From Paraburkholderia bannensis NBRC 103871 (GTDB lineage Bacteria > Pseudomonadota > Gammaproteobacteria > Burkholderiales > Burkholderiaceae): a DNA stretch of 64,000 nt. Location: positions 1 through 64,000 of the forward strand of contig NZ_BAYA01000005.1 in NCBI RefSeq assembly GCF_000685015.1. The letters are read 5' to 3'. Shown piece by piece: positions 26,465 to 35,130 of this stretch. Position 1 is the stretch's first letter. Each line of letters starts with the position of its first letter. The position numbers were made by a program, and so were the translations under genes. The notes beneath the pieces are model-generated. The model saw only the letters and a list, made by a program, of their open reading frames with translations. It had not been told where the DNA came from and did no database searches.

Positions 26465-28029
26465 ACGACGTAACCCGGCGTGGCGGCGGCCTGCGATTCA
26501 TCGAGCCTGAAGATCGCCACGCTCTCGACCAGCGTGCGCGCCTGCTGCGCCATCGATTGCGCCGCTGCCGCGGCCTCTTCGACCAGCGCCGCGTTTTGCT
26601 GCGTGACCTCGTCCATCTGGCTCACCGCCTGGTTGACCTGCTCGATGCCGGTGCTCTGCTCGAACGAAGCCGCCGAAATCTCGCTCATGATTTCCGTGAC
26701 GCGCTTCACGGAACGCACGATCTCGCGGATCGTGCCGCCCGCGTCCGCCACGAGTGCTTCGCCCGCTTTGACGCGGGTGACGGATTCGCCGATCAGCTCG
26801 GCGATTTCACGCGCCGCGCTCGCGCTGCGTTGCGCGAGCGAACGCACTTCGCCCGCCACCACGGCAAAGCCCCGGCCCTCTTCGCCCGCCCTTGCCGCTT
26901 CGACGGCGGCATTCAGCGCGAGAATATTGGTCTGGAATGCAATGCCTTCGATCACGCTCACGATCTCCGCGACCCTCATCGAGCTATCCGAAATCTGACG
27001 CATGGTCTGCACCACGCGCTCGACTTCGTCGCCGCCACGATGGGCGACGTGGCTCGCGGCATTCGACAGTTCGCTCGCCTCGCGCGCGTTGTCGGCGTTC
27101 TGGCGCACCGTGGCCGTGAGTTGCTCCATGCTCGACGCGGTTTCCTGCAACGACGCGGCTTGTTCCTCGGTACGCTGCGAGAGATCGGTATTGCCCGCCG
27201 CGAGTTGGTGCGTCGCGCTCGATATCGACTGGCTCGCCAGCTTGACGCCACTGACGATCTGCCCCAACTGGGCGATCGCGGTATCGAGCGCGCCAGCCAG
27301 CACGCCCACTTCGTCCTGGCGCGACGCATCCAGGTGCACGCTCAGGTCGCCGCGCGCAAGCGCATTCGCGCCATCCACCACGTGCTGGAGCGGGCGCACG
27401 ATCGAGCGCGTCACCATCACAGCCAGCACGCAGGCGACGATCACCGCAATCAGGGCCGTGATCCACAGCACTTCGCGCGCGGCGGCATAGGCGCCGCCCG
27501 TCTCCTTGCCCGACGCGTCCATCAAGCCCTGCACATGGTCGAGAAAATCGCGCTGCTGCCTGATGAGACCGTCGCGCACCGGCGCGGCCTGCAGCAAGGC
27601 GACGCGCGCATTGGCGCTGTCGTGGGCGCGCAATTGCGCGTAGACCGGCGCCATCGCCGCTTCATAGGCCGCGTGAGCATCGGACACCCGGCTGAAAATC
27701 TCCTGACCCGTTGCGGTGTTGACGAGTTTCGCCATGGCCTCATAGAGCGCCTTGTTCTCGATCGCCACGGCTTCGGCCTGCTCGACCTCCGCGACTTGCG
27801 CCTGCGGCGTCTGCGCTTCCAGCGCTTCGTAGGCGAATGCATTCGCGCGGAACGTGCCTGCCGCAATCCGGTTGGTGAGGCTCAGTTCTTCGGCGCGCAG
27901 GCCGACGATAGCCTGCGTCGTCCGGTTCATGCTGGCCATTTGCAGCGTGGCGACCGCGCAGACAATAATCAGGAATGCCAACACTATGGCGAATGTCGCC
28001 ATCAATCTTGCACCAATCTTCAGCTTCAC
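26455..28029 (-). CDS. Methyl-accepting chemotaxis protein
   Basis: A 524-residue chemoreceptor. I choose the GTG at 28029, giving the usual receptor start VKLKIGARLMATF, preceded by GGAG; the ATG at 28056 lies upstream. It has a first membrane helix at about 10-32, a periplasmic four-helix-bundle domain (about 33-185), a second helix (about 190-212), a HAMP domain, and a signalling domain with the hairpin tip around EIVSVIEGIAFQTNILALNAAVEAARAGEEG. The C-terminus ends YVVQP, without a clear CheR-tethering pentapeptide. It is Tsr/Tar-like in layout; the ligand is unknown. Confidence 0.92.
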   Translation of the reverse strand: MKLKIGARLMATFAIVLAFLIIVCAVATLQMASMNRTTQAIVGLRAEELSLTNRIAAGTFRANAFAYEALEAQTPQAQVAEVEQAEAVAIENKALYEAMAKLVNTATGQEIFSRVSDAHAAYEAAMAPVYAQLRAHDSANARVALLQAAPVRDGLIRQQRDFLDHVQGLMDASGKETGGAYAAAREVLWITALIAVIVACVLAVMVTRSIVRPLQHVVDGANALARGDLSVHLDASRQDEVGVLAGALDTAIAQLGQIVSGVKLASQSISSATHQLAAGNTDLSQRTEEQAASLQETASSMEQLTATVRQNADNAREASELSNAASHVAHRGGDEVERVVQTMRQISDSSMRVAEIVSVIEGIAFQTNILALNAAVEAARAGEEGRGFAVVAGEVRSLAQRSASAAREIAELIGESVTRVKAGEALVADAGGTIREIVRSVKRVTEIMSEISAASFEQSTGIEQVNQAVSQMDEVTQQNAALVEEAAAAAQSMAQQARTLVESVAIFRLDESQAAATPGYVVQP

Positions 28030-28203
28030 AAGCGACACTCCAGGGAAAACGTTCATTTCAAGGCGCGCACAGTCTATGCGTAGCAGGATAAAAAATCGCC
28101 TCTTTGTTGATCCAGCCGAACCGATACTTAGCATCGCCTGAAGCACGGTGCTTTAACACGCCTTTAGAGCCCAACGCCACTCAAGTTTGCGCGACGCAGG
28201 CCG

Positions 28204-29220
28204 TTGACCCGGAATCGACGGCCACTACGGATGCACGCCTTGTCTTTCAACCCTGAAGAATTCCATCGCCAGACCGGCGATTCGCCGATCATCGAATGGC
28301 TGTTGCACGACGATCAGGTGATGCGCGAGTGCTTCCGGCATGCGGCGGCGATCCTCAAGACGGTCACGGGCGCGTCGATTACGGCCGTGCTGTTGCTGGA
28401 CGCCGAGCATCAGCACTATCGCGCGGAAGTCGGCCTGTCGGTGCATCCGATCCCGCGACGGCAGTCGCTCAGCCATTACGCCGTGCAGAGCAACGCGCTG
28501 TTCCTCGTCGAAGACGCGCGCGCCGATGCGCGCTTCGCACAATGCGTCCTCGTTCGCGAAGCCCCCTTCGTGCGCTTCTACGCGGCCATCGCGCTGCGCG
28601 CGCCGGACGGCGAACTCGTCGGTGCGCTTTGCGCCATGGATCCCGCGCCGCGCACGCTCGTCCAGTCCGGGCGCGAGGTGTTCGAACATCTGCGCGCCAT
28701 GATCGAAAACGACCTGAAATTGCGCTGCGCCACCGCGACCGATCCCGTGACGCGCCTGTTCAACCGGCGCTTCATGCTGGAAAGCATCCGCCGCACCTGG
28801 CGCGAGGCCGCGCCCGATCAATGGCTCGCCGCTGTCATGGTCGATATCGACTGGTTCAAGCAGTTCAACGATACCTATGGTCATCCGGCAGGCGACGTCT
28901 GCCTGCAAAAGGTCGCCGCCGTTTTGCAGGGCATTGCCGACGAACATCAGGTCATTGCGGGCCGCATGGGCGGCGAGGAATTCGGCCTGCTGTTGAGCGG
29001 CCTGCCGCGCCCCAGGATCGCGCCGATACTGGAACAGTTGCGCTGCGGCGTCATGGCGCTTGCCATTGCGCATCGCCATTCGCAGGCGGGCGTGGTGACC
29101 GTGAGCGTGGGCGCGGCGCTGACACAAGGCTCGACCAGCAGCCAGGCAGCCTTTGCCGCCGCCGATCTGGCGCTCTATCGCGCCAAGCACGCAGGACGCA
29201 ACGCGGTGGTCATCCACTGA
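28204..29220 (+). CDS. GAF-GGDEF diguanylate cyclase
   Basis: Up to 338 residues, with the ATG at 28231 as an alternative start. An N-terminal GAF-like domain (about 30-175) is followed by a GGDEF domain (from about 180) with DPVTRLFNRRFM, DIDWFKQFND, GHPAGD and the active GGEEF in RMGGEEFGLL. There is no membrane segment, so it is a cytosolic sensor cyclase. It is divergent from the chemoreceptor gene. The following bestrophin gene is separated by 145 bp with its own candidate operator, so I do not place them in one operon. Confidence 0.9.
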   Translation: MTRNRRPLRMHALSFNPEEFHRQTGDSPIIEWLLHDDQVMRECFRHAAAILKTVTGASITAVLLLDAEHQHYRAEVGLSVHPIPRRQSLSHYAVQSNALFLVEDARADARFAQCVLVREAPFVRFYAAIALRAPDGELVGALCAMDPAPRTLVQSGREVFEHLRAMIENDLKLRCATATDPVTRLFNRRFMLESIRRTWREAAPDQWLAAVMVDIDWFKQFNDTYGHPAGDVCLQKVAAVLQGIADEHQVIAGRMGGEEFGLLLSGLPRPRIAPILEQLRCGVMALAIAHRHSQAGVVTVSVGAALTQGSTSSQAAFAAADLALYRAKHAGRNAVVIH

Positions 29221-29232
29221 CCCCTACTCGCC

Positions 29233-29243
29233 AAACTGTACTC
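29233..29243 (+). promoter_or_regulatory. AAACTGTACTC box (site b)
   Basis: An exact AAACTGTACTC starting 133 bp before the bestrophin-fdhD pair. It matches the box between mocR and fdhF1. Confidence 0.5.
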
Positions 29244-29365
29244 CTCGATTCGCCCGCGAAGTGTGCGTACTCACGTGCGGCGCGCACACGTAACCTTGCC
29301 ACTCAACCATTGCGCCCCACGCCCGCCACCGGGCGCGCTTCGACGATTCACTCGACCACTCATTC

Positions 29366-30286
29366 ATGATCATTCGCCCCGCGCCGAACTGGTTTCGCAT
29401 GCTCTTCGTCTGGCATGGCTCCGTTCTCAAGGCCATCATTCCGCAACTGGTCTTCATGACGCTGGTGAGCGTGCTCGCCATGTGCACGCATGGCCGCATT
29501 CTCGGCGAGAAAATCCCGCTCAATACGACGCCGTTCACGCTATGCGGCGTGGCGCTCACGATCTTTCTGGCGTTCCGCAATAACGCGAGTTATGAACGCT
29601 ATTGGGAAGCGCGCCGTCTCTGGGGGAACGCGTTGATCGCCGCGCGTGCGCTGGTTTCGCAGTTCCGCCATTACGTGCCGCCCAGTTCGGCGCCATTCGA
29701 AAGCCGCCGCATTCCGCGCCTGCTCATCGCCTATGCGTACGCGTTGAAGCACACGCTTCGCCGCTCGGATGCAAGCGCCGATCTCGCGCGCCTGCTCGGC
29801 CCGGAACAGGCCGCCGCACTCGCGCAACGCGTATTCCAGCCGATCATGCTGATCGACGAAGCGCGTCGCCATCTGGCGGCGCTCAATCGCGCGGGCGCGC
29901 TTTCCGATACGAAACTCTGGATGCTCGACCACCAGCTCAACGAGCTTGCGGCAACCGTGGGCGGCTGCGAGCGCATCCTCAGCACGCCGCTTCCTTTCGC
30001 CTATGGCGTGCTGCTGCATCGCACGGTGTACGCGTATTGCGCGCTGCTGCCGTTCGGGTTGATCGATTCGATTGGCTTTGCGACGCCGCTCATCTGCGTA
30101 TTCGTGTCCTACACGCTGCTCGCACTGGAGGCGATTGCAGGGGAAATTTCCGATCCCTTCGGACTCGCGCCCAACAACCTCGCGCTCGATTCGATGACGT
30201 GCACAATCGAGCGATCGGTGCTCGAACTCTGCGACGAAGCGTTGCCGCCGGCCACCCGCCCCGGCCCCTACTATCAACTGACCTGA
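29366..30286 (+). CDS. Bestrophin-like channel protein, UPF0187 family (copy 1)
   Basis: A 306-residue integral membrane protein of the bacterial bestrophin family. It has the start MIIRPAPNWFRMLFVWHGS, the neck-like sequence around PLNTTPFTLCGVALTIFLAFRNNASYERYWEARRLWG, and later TPLPFAYGVLLHRTVYAYC and ALEAIAGEISDPFG, all characteristic. Members form pentameric ion channels; ion selectivity varies and cannot be read here. It is followed 21 bp later by fdhD. A paralogue accompanies the second cyd module at 42884-43795, which suggests a link with the molybdoenzyme system. Confidence 0.9.
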   Translation: MIIRPAPNWFRMLFVWHGSVLKAIIPQLVFMTLVSVLAMCTHGRILGEKIPLNTTPFTLCGVALTIFLAFRNNASYERYWEARRLWGNALIAARALVSQFRHYVPPSSAPFESRRIPRLLIAYAYALKHTLRRSDASADLARLLGPEQAAALAQRVFQPIMLIDEARRHLAALNRAGALSDTKLWMLDHQLNELAATVGGCERILSTPLPFAYGVLLHRTVYAYCALLPFGLIDSIGFATPLICVFVSYTLLALEAIAGEISDPFGLAPNNLALDSMTCTIERSVLELCDEALPPATRPGPYYQLT

Positions 30287-30307
30287 ACCCGCATTGGAGC
30301 GCCCATC

Positions 30308-31126
30308 ATGCACTGCCCCACACGAACCGAAGACAGCACAGGCAGCGTCGTGCGCGACGTGCTGCGCCACCAGGGCGACGCGACAACCAGGGCCACCGAT
30401 CATGTCGTGGAAGAAGTCCCGGTCGCGCTGGTTTTCAACGGTATTTCACACGCCGTCATGATGGCGACGCCCATTGATCTCGACGATTTCGCGTTGGGAT
30501 TCGCCTTGAGCGAAGGCATTGTCGAGCGAGCCAGCGACGTCTTCGATATCGAAACGTTGCTGCATGCCGAAGGCGCCGAAGTGCATCTGCGGGTCTCGCA
30601 GGAAGCCTTCCTGGCGCTCAAGGGAAAGCGCCGTGCGCTGGCCGGACGCTCGGGCTGCGGCGTGTGCGGGATTGAAAGCATCGAGCTGCTCGATCTGCAC
30701 CCTGATCGCATGACTGCGAATGCTCCAGCGGTTTCAAGGCGCGCAATAGAGCGCGCCTCGCGCGAACTACGCGACCATCAACGTTTGATGCATGAAACAG
30801 GCGGTATTCACGCGGCTGCATGGTGCGACCTTGAAGGCAATATCGTGCAGGTCTTCGAGGACGTGGGCCGCCACAATGCGCTCGACAAATTAATCGGCTG
30901 GCTGGCGCGCACACGCGTCGATAGCGTGCAGGGCTTTGTCTTTCTCTCCAGCCGCGCGAGTTACGAGCTGGTGCGCAAGGCCGCGCGCGTACCCGTGCAT
31001 ACGCTTGCGACGATTTCCGCGCCAACTTCGCTCGCCATTTCCGTCGCCCAGGAAGCGGGCATTCGCCTCCTGAGCTTTTGCCGTGGCGACGGTTTCGTCG
31101 AATACGTCACGCCAGAAAACGCTTAA
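30308..31126 (+). CDS. fdhD: FdhD, sulfurtransferase for formate-dehydrogenase-type enzymes
   Basis: A 272-residue FdhD protein with the active cysteines Cys117 and Cys120 in SGCGVCG, then GGIHAAAW, EDVGRHNALDKLIG, SSRASYELVRKAA and the C-terminal CRGDGFVEY. FdhD passes sulfur from IscS to the molybdenum (bis-MGD) cofactor of formate dehydrogenases, which is needed for their activity. Its place beside two FdhF/YdeP-like oxidoreductase genes indicates that these are its clients. Ribosome site GGAG lies upstream of the ATG. It is convergent with mocR. Confidence 0.95.
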   Translation: MHCPTRTEDSTGSVVRDVLRHQGDATTRATDHVVEEVPVALVFNGISHAVMMATPIDLDDFALGFALSEGIVERASDVFDIETLLHAEGAEVHLRVSQEAFLALKGKRRALAGRSGCGVCGIESIELLDLHPDRMTANAPAVSRRAIERASRELRDHQRLMHETGGIHAAAWCDLEGNIVQVFEDVGRHNALDKLIGWLARTRVDSVQGFVFLSSRASYELVRKAARVPVHTLATISAPTSLAISVAQEAGIRLLSFCRGDGFVEYVTPENA

Positions 31127-31138
31127 GCCTGAGAGCCG

Positions 31139-32563
31139 TCACCGCGCGCACGACGCCGCAAGCTTGCCCACGGTGATAATCGCCTGCTCAATTTCCGGCG
31201 ACCAAGGCGTGCTGTAATTGAGGCGAATGAAGTTGCGGTAACTGTCCGAGACGGAAAACATCGAGCCCGGCCCGATCGTAATGCCGCGCGCGAGCGCCAG
31301 CTCGTATAGCTTCATCGAATCGACCTTGGCGGGCAGCTCGATCCACAACACGTAGCCGCCTGCGGGACTCGACATGCGCGTACCCGCCGGAAAGAACCGC
31401 GTGACCATCGCTTTCATCAGGTTGGCCTGCTGCGCGTAGCTCTTGCGGATGCGCCGCAAGTGATGTTCGTAGCCGTCGCGTTCAAGGTATTCGGCAATCG
31501 CCAGTTGCGGCACGACCGCCGTGGTCAGCGTATTCAGGAACTTGAGCTTTTCGACCTGGTCGCGATAGCGGCCCGGCATCGCCCAGCCAATACGGTACGC
31601 GGCGGTCAGGCTCTTGGAAAACGACCCGCAATGCAGCACCATGCCGCTCTTATCGTACGATTTGAGCGTGGTGGGATGCGACTCCCCGAAATACAGTTCG
31701 TTATACACACCATTTTCAATCGCTGGAATGTTCGCCTTTGCGAGCAGGTCGACCAGTTCGCGCTTGCGCTCGTCGGGCATCAGGAAGCCAAGCGGGTTCT
31801 GGAAATTCGGCATCACCATGCACGCGGCAATGGGCTGCGATGCGATGATCTTTGCAAGCGCATCCACCTCGATGCCGTATTCCGGATGCGTGGCCACTTC
31901 GATCGCCTTCATGCCCGAACGCTCGATGGCGTGCAGCATCGCGTAAAACGTGGGCGATTCCACGGCAATCACGTCGCCGGGTTTGGCGACGGCCTGCAGA
32001 CACAGGTTGATCGCTTCGGTTGCACCTACCGTGATGATGATTTCGCTCGGGTCGACGGCGATGCCGTTTTCCAGGTAGCGTCGGGCAATTTGTCGCATGA
32101 GCTCCGGGCTGCCTGGCGGCAACGCATTGGTCACGCCCCACGACGAACGCTTGCGTCCCACAGCGGCGGAATAGCGATTGAGCTTTTCGTAAGGGAACAG
32201 TTGGGGATCGGGATAAGGCGAGCCCAGCGGCACCGCATCGTCCACGCCGATCGAGCGCAGCGTGGAGAGCACGAGGCGGCTCACATCCACTTCCGCGGAC
32301 GTCGCAACGGGTCGGCTCGCGCGCAGGTCGTCCGCGTGCGTGCCGCTTTCTGCCGCGCGCTGGCTCACAAAATAGCCTGATTGCGGGCGGCTTTCCAGCA
32401 CGCCACGGCTTTCCAGCAGCAAATAGGCGCGAATGACGGTGGTAATGCTGATGCGATGCTGCTGGCTAGCCTGGCGCACTGATGGCACGCGGTCGCCTGG
32501 CCGGAATACGCCCTTGCGGATCAACGTTTCGATATCGTCCGCGAGCTTTTCATAGAGTTTCAC
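31139..32563 (-). CDS. MocR/GntR regulator with aminotransferase-like domain
   Basis: A 474-residue regulator. The GntR winged helix (1-70; PGDRVPSVRQ, TTVIRAYLLLESRGVLESRPQSG) is fused to a fold-type-I PLP domain (about 100-470). The PLP-binding Lys317 lies in HCGSFSKSLTAA and Asn256 in PNFQNPLG. The motif usually read as EDDVY reads ENGVY (283-287), so Asn284 stands where Asp normally contacts the PLP ring. It is divergent from fdhF1, with the only nearby box-rich region, and is the natural candidate to control the molybdoenzyme genes. The ligand is unknown. Confidence 0.92.
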   Translation of the reverse strand: MKLYEKLADDIETLIRKGVFRPGDRVPSVRQASQQHRISITTVIRAYLLLESRGVLESRPQSGYFVSQRAAESGTHADDLRASRPVATSAEVDVSRLVLSTLRSIGVDDAVPLGSPYPDPQLFPYEKLNRYSAAVGRKRSSWGVTNALPPGSPELMRQIARRYLENGIAVDPSEIIITVGATEAINLCLQAVAKPGDVIAVESPTFYAMLHAIERSGMKAIEVATHPEYGIEVDALAKIIASQPIAACMVMPNFQNPLGFLMPDERKRELVDLLAKANIPAIENGVYNELYFGESHPTTLKSYDKSGMVLHCGSFSKSLTAAYRIGWAMPGRYRDQVEKLKFLNTLTTAVVPQLAIAEYLERDGYEHHLRRIRKSYAQQANLMKAMVTRFFPAGTRMSSPAGGYVLWIELPAKVDSMKLYELALARGITIGPGSMFSVSDSYRNFIRLNYSTPWSPEIEQAIITVGKLAASCAR

Positions 32564-32602
32564 TGCTTTCTCCCCGGAGGTCGCTCACAGCACTGCCAAC
32601 GC

Positions 32603-32632
32603 AGTGTACTGCTGCGGGCGAAACTGTACTCT
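32603..32632 (+). promoter_or_regulatory. Double TGTACT box between mocR and fdhF1 (site c)
   Basis: AAACTGTACTCT at 32621-32632 and AGTGTACTGC at 32603-32612 place two direct TGTACT words 20 bp apart, about two helical turns. The pair lies 40-60 bp before mocR and about 145-170 bp before fdhF1. MocR proteins are known to bind direct repeats. Confidence 0.55.
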
Positions 32633-32714
32633 AAGTGATGCCCTGATTCTGTGTGTCATGCGCGTAGTCCTTAACTTTTACGCTGTCGCCTATCCAAGCA
32701 ATTACCAAGCAGTG

Positions 32715-32753
32715 CGCGCGGCCCGTCTCGTGAAACCCTCGCGAGGCCGCGCG
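32715..32753 (+). promoter_or_regulatory. Leader hairpin before fdhF1
   Basis: CGCGCGGCC (32715-32723) pairs perfectly with GGCCGCGCG (32745-32753) around a 21-nt loop. It ends about 10 nt before the ribosome site (GGAG, 32763) of the first oxidoreductase gene. There is no T-run. It may be an mRNA structure or a protein site. Confidence 0.4.
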
Positions 32754-32775
32754 AACGACAACGGAGCCAGGCGTA

Positions 32776-35103
32776 ATGGACAAGCAGAAACCAAAGGGCA
32801 AAATCGAGGCCTATCATCATCCGGCCGCGGGCTGGGGCGCGCTCAAGTACGTCGCCATCAACCTCATCAAGGAACGCGTGTCGGGCGGCAACTACCGCAC
32901 GCTGTTCAAACAGAACCAGCCTGACGGCTTCGACTGCCCAGGTTGCGCGTGGCCCGACCGCGAGCACGCCTCCACCTTCGAGTTCTGCGAAAACGGCGTC
33001 AAGGCCGTCGCCGCCGAAGCGACCACCAAGCGCGTGACGCCCGACTTCTTCGCGGCAAACACGGTCGAGTCGCTGATGAAGCAGACCGACTACGAACTCG
33101 AACAGCACGGCCGCCTCACCGACCCGATGGTGTATGACGCCATCACCGACCGCTACAAGCCCATCGCCTGGGACGACGCGTTCGCACTGGTCGCGAAACA
33201 CCTCAAGGAACTCAAGTCGCCCGACGAGGCCGCGTTCTACACCTCGGGCCGCGCGAGCAACGAAGCCGCGTTTCTCTACCAGCTGTTCGTGCGCATGTAC
33301 GGCACCAACAACTTCCCCGATTGCTCGAACATGTGTCACGAAGCCACGAGCCGCGGCCTGCCGACGACAGTGGGCATCGGCAAGGGCACGGTGACGCTCG
33401 ACGACTTCGAGATCGCGGACACCATCATCATCTTCGGCCAGAATCCGGCGACCAACCATCCCCGCATGCTCGGCGAACTGCGCGAGGCCTCGCGGCGCGG
33501 CGCAACCATCGTGTCGGTGAATCCGCTGCGCGAGCGCGGGCTCGAACGCTTCACCAGCCCGCAGCACCCGCTGGAAATGATCACCTTCGGCAGCACGAAG
33601 ATCGCATCGACTTTCATTCAACCGAAACTCGGCGGCGACTTCGCGCTTATTAAAGGCGTCGCCAAGCGCCTGATCGAACTGGACGACGAGGCGCTCGAAA
33701 ACGGCACCGAGCGCGTGATCGATCTCGACTTCATCCAGCAACATACGCTGGGTTTCAATGCCTTCGCCGAAGACCTGCGCAATGAAAGCTGGCCGCTGCT
33801 CGAAGCCGAATCGGGCGTGGCGCGCGAGGACATCGAAGGGCTCGCTCGCATCTATGCCAACGGCAAGCGCGTGATTGCAACGTGGGGCATGGGCATCACG
33901 CAGCACAAGCATTCGGTGCAGACCGTGCATATGCTCTCCAACCTGTTGCTGATGCGCGGCAACATCGGCCGCGAAGGCGCGGGCCTGTGCCCCGTGCGCG
34001 GCCACTCCAACGTGCAGGGCAACCGCACGGTCGGCATCGAGGAAAAGCCCTCGCAGGCGTTTCTCGACCGCCTCGGCAAGGTGTTCGATTTCGAGCCGCC
34101 GCGCGAGCACGGGCTCGACGTGGTGGAAACGGTCGAGCACATGATCGAAGGCGAAGTGAAAGTGTTCATGGGACTGGGCGGCAACTTCGCGATGGCGACG
34201 CCTGACACGCTGCGCACGTTCGACGGCCTGCGCTCGTGCAAGCTCACGGTGCATATCACCACCAAGCTCAATCGCAGCCACCTCGTGCACGGCGAAAACG
34301 CCCTGATCCTGCCGACGCTCGGCCGCACGGAAATCGACGTGCAAAACGGCGTCGCCCAGGGCGTGACCGTCGAGGACTCGATGAGCATGGTGCACATCTC
34401 GTACGGCATGAACAAACCGGCCTCGCCGAACCTGATGTCGGAAACGGCGATCGTGGCGAATATCGCACGCGCCACGCTCGGCGACGACAAGGTGGACTGG
34501 CTCGCGCATTCGGGCGACTACGCGAAGATCCGCGACGCTATCGAACAGACGATCGAAGGTTTCGATCAATACAACGAACGCATCCAGCATCCGGGCGGCT
34601 TCCATCTGCGCGTCGCCTCGCGCGAACGCGACTGGAAAACCGACACCGGCAAGGCCAATTTCATGGTGCATCCGGTGCAGCAGGACACGCCGATTGCGCG
34701 CGCAAAGGCGCAGCACGGCGAGCGCCTGATGACGCTCATGACGACGCGTTCGCACGATCAATACAACACGACGATTTACGCACTCGACGACCGCTATCGC
34801 GGCGTATTCGGCCAGCGCCGCGTGGTCTTCATCAATCCCGCCGATATTGCCATGCTCGGCTTCAAGAACGGCGACTGGGTCGACATGACCACGGTATGGG
34901 ACGACGGGATCGAGCGCCGCGCGGATCACTTCCGCCTCGTCGAATACGACATCCCGCGCGGCTGCATTGGCGCGTATTACCCGGAAACCAATCCGCTCGT
35001 GCCGCTCAAGAGCGTGGGCGACGTCTGCAATACGCCTACGTCGAAGTCGATTCCGGTGCTGCTGCACGCGTCGTCCGAGCCGCTCGAACTGCCCGCTTTC
35101 TAA
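32776..35103 (+). CDS. FdhF/YdeP-family molybdopterin oxidoreductase alpha subunit (copy 1)
   Basis: A 775-residue protein of the FdhF/YdeP-like family (bis-MGD enzymes related to formate dehydrogenase H). The N-terminus carries Cys54, Cys57 and Cys71 (DGFDCPGCAWPD, FEFCENG), a possible iron-sulfur site. Cys187 in DCSNMCHEATS aligns with the selenocysteine/cysteine molybdenum ligand of FdhH. Other motifs are FGQNPATNHPRMLGEL, MRGNIGREGAGLCPVRGHSNVQGNRTVG split over 33955-34040, and RSHDQYNTTIY at the C-terminus. No electron-transfer subunit or signal peptide is present. The next genes are cydA and cydB, so a quinol or oxidase link is suggested but not shown. The substrate (formate or other) is unknown. 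Confidence 0.92.
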   Translation: MDKQKPKGKIEAYHHPAAGWGALKYVAINLIKERVSGGNYRTLFKQNQPDGFDCPGCAWPDREHASTFEFCENGVKAVAAEATTKRVTPDFFAANTVESLMKQTDYELEQHGRLTDPMVYDAITDRYKPIAWDDAFALVAKHLKELKSPDEAAFYTSGRASNEAAFLYQLFVRMYGTNNFPDCSNMCHEATSRGLPTTVGIGKGTVTLDDFEIADTIIIFGQNPATNHPRMLGELREASRRGATIVSVNPLRERGLERFTSPQHPLEMITFGSTKIASTFIQPKLGGDFALIKGVAKRLIELDDEALENGTERVIDLDFIQQHTLGFNAFAEDLRNESWPLLEAESGVAREDIEGLARIYANGKRVIATWGMGITQHKHSVQTVHMLSNLLLMRGNIGREGAGLCPVRGHSNVQGNRTVGIEEKPSQAFLDRLGKVFDFEPPREHGLDVVETVEHMIEGEVKVFMGLGGNFAMATPDTLRTFDGLRSCKLTVHITTKLNRSHLVHGENALILPTLGRTEIDVQNGVAQGVTVEDSMSMVHISYGMNKPASPNLMSETAIVANIARATLGDDKVDWLAHSGDYAKIRDAIEQTIEGFDQYNERIQHPGGFHLRVASRERDWKTDTGKANFMVHPVQQDTPIARAKAQHGERLMTLMTTRSHDQYNTTIYALDDRYRGVFGQRRVVFINPADIAMLGFKNGDWVDMTTVWDDGIERRADHFRLVEYDIPRGCIGAYYPETNPLVPLKSVGDVCNTPTSKSIPVLLHASSEPLELPAF

Positions 35104-35130
35104 GTCATTCAAACCAGCCTGGTGACGCTC

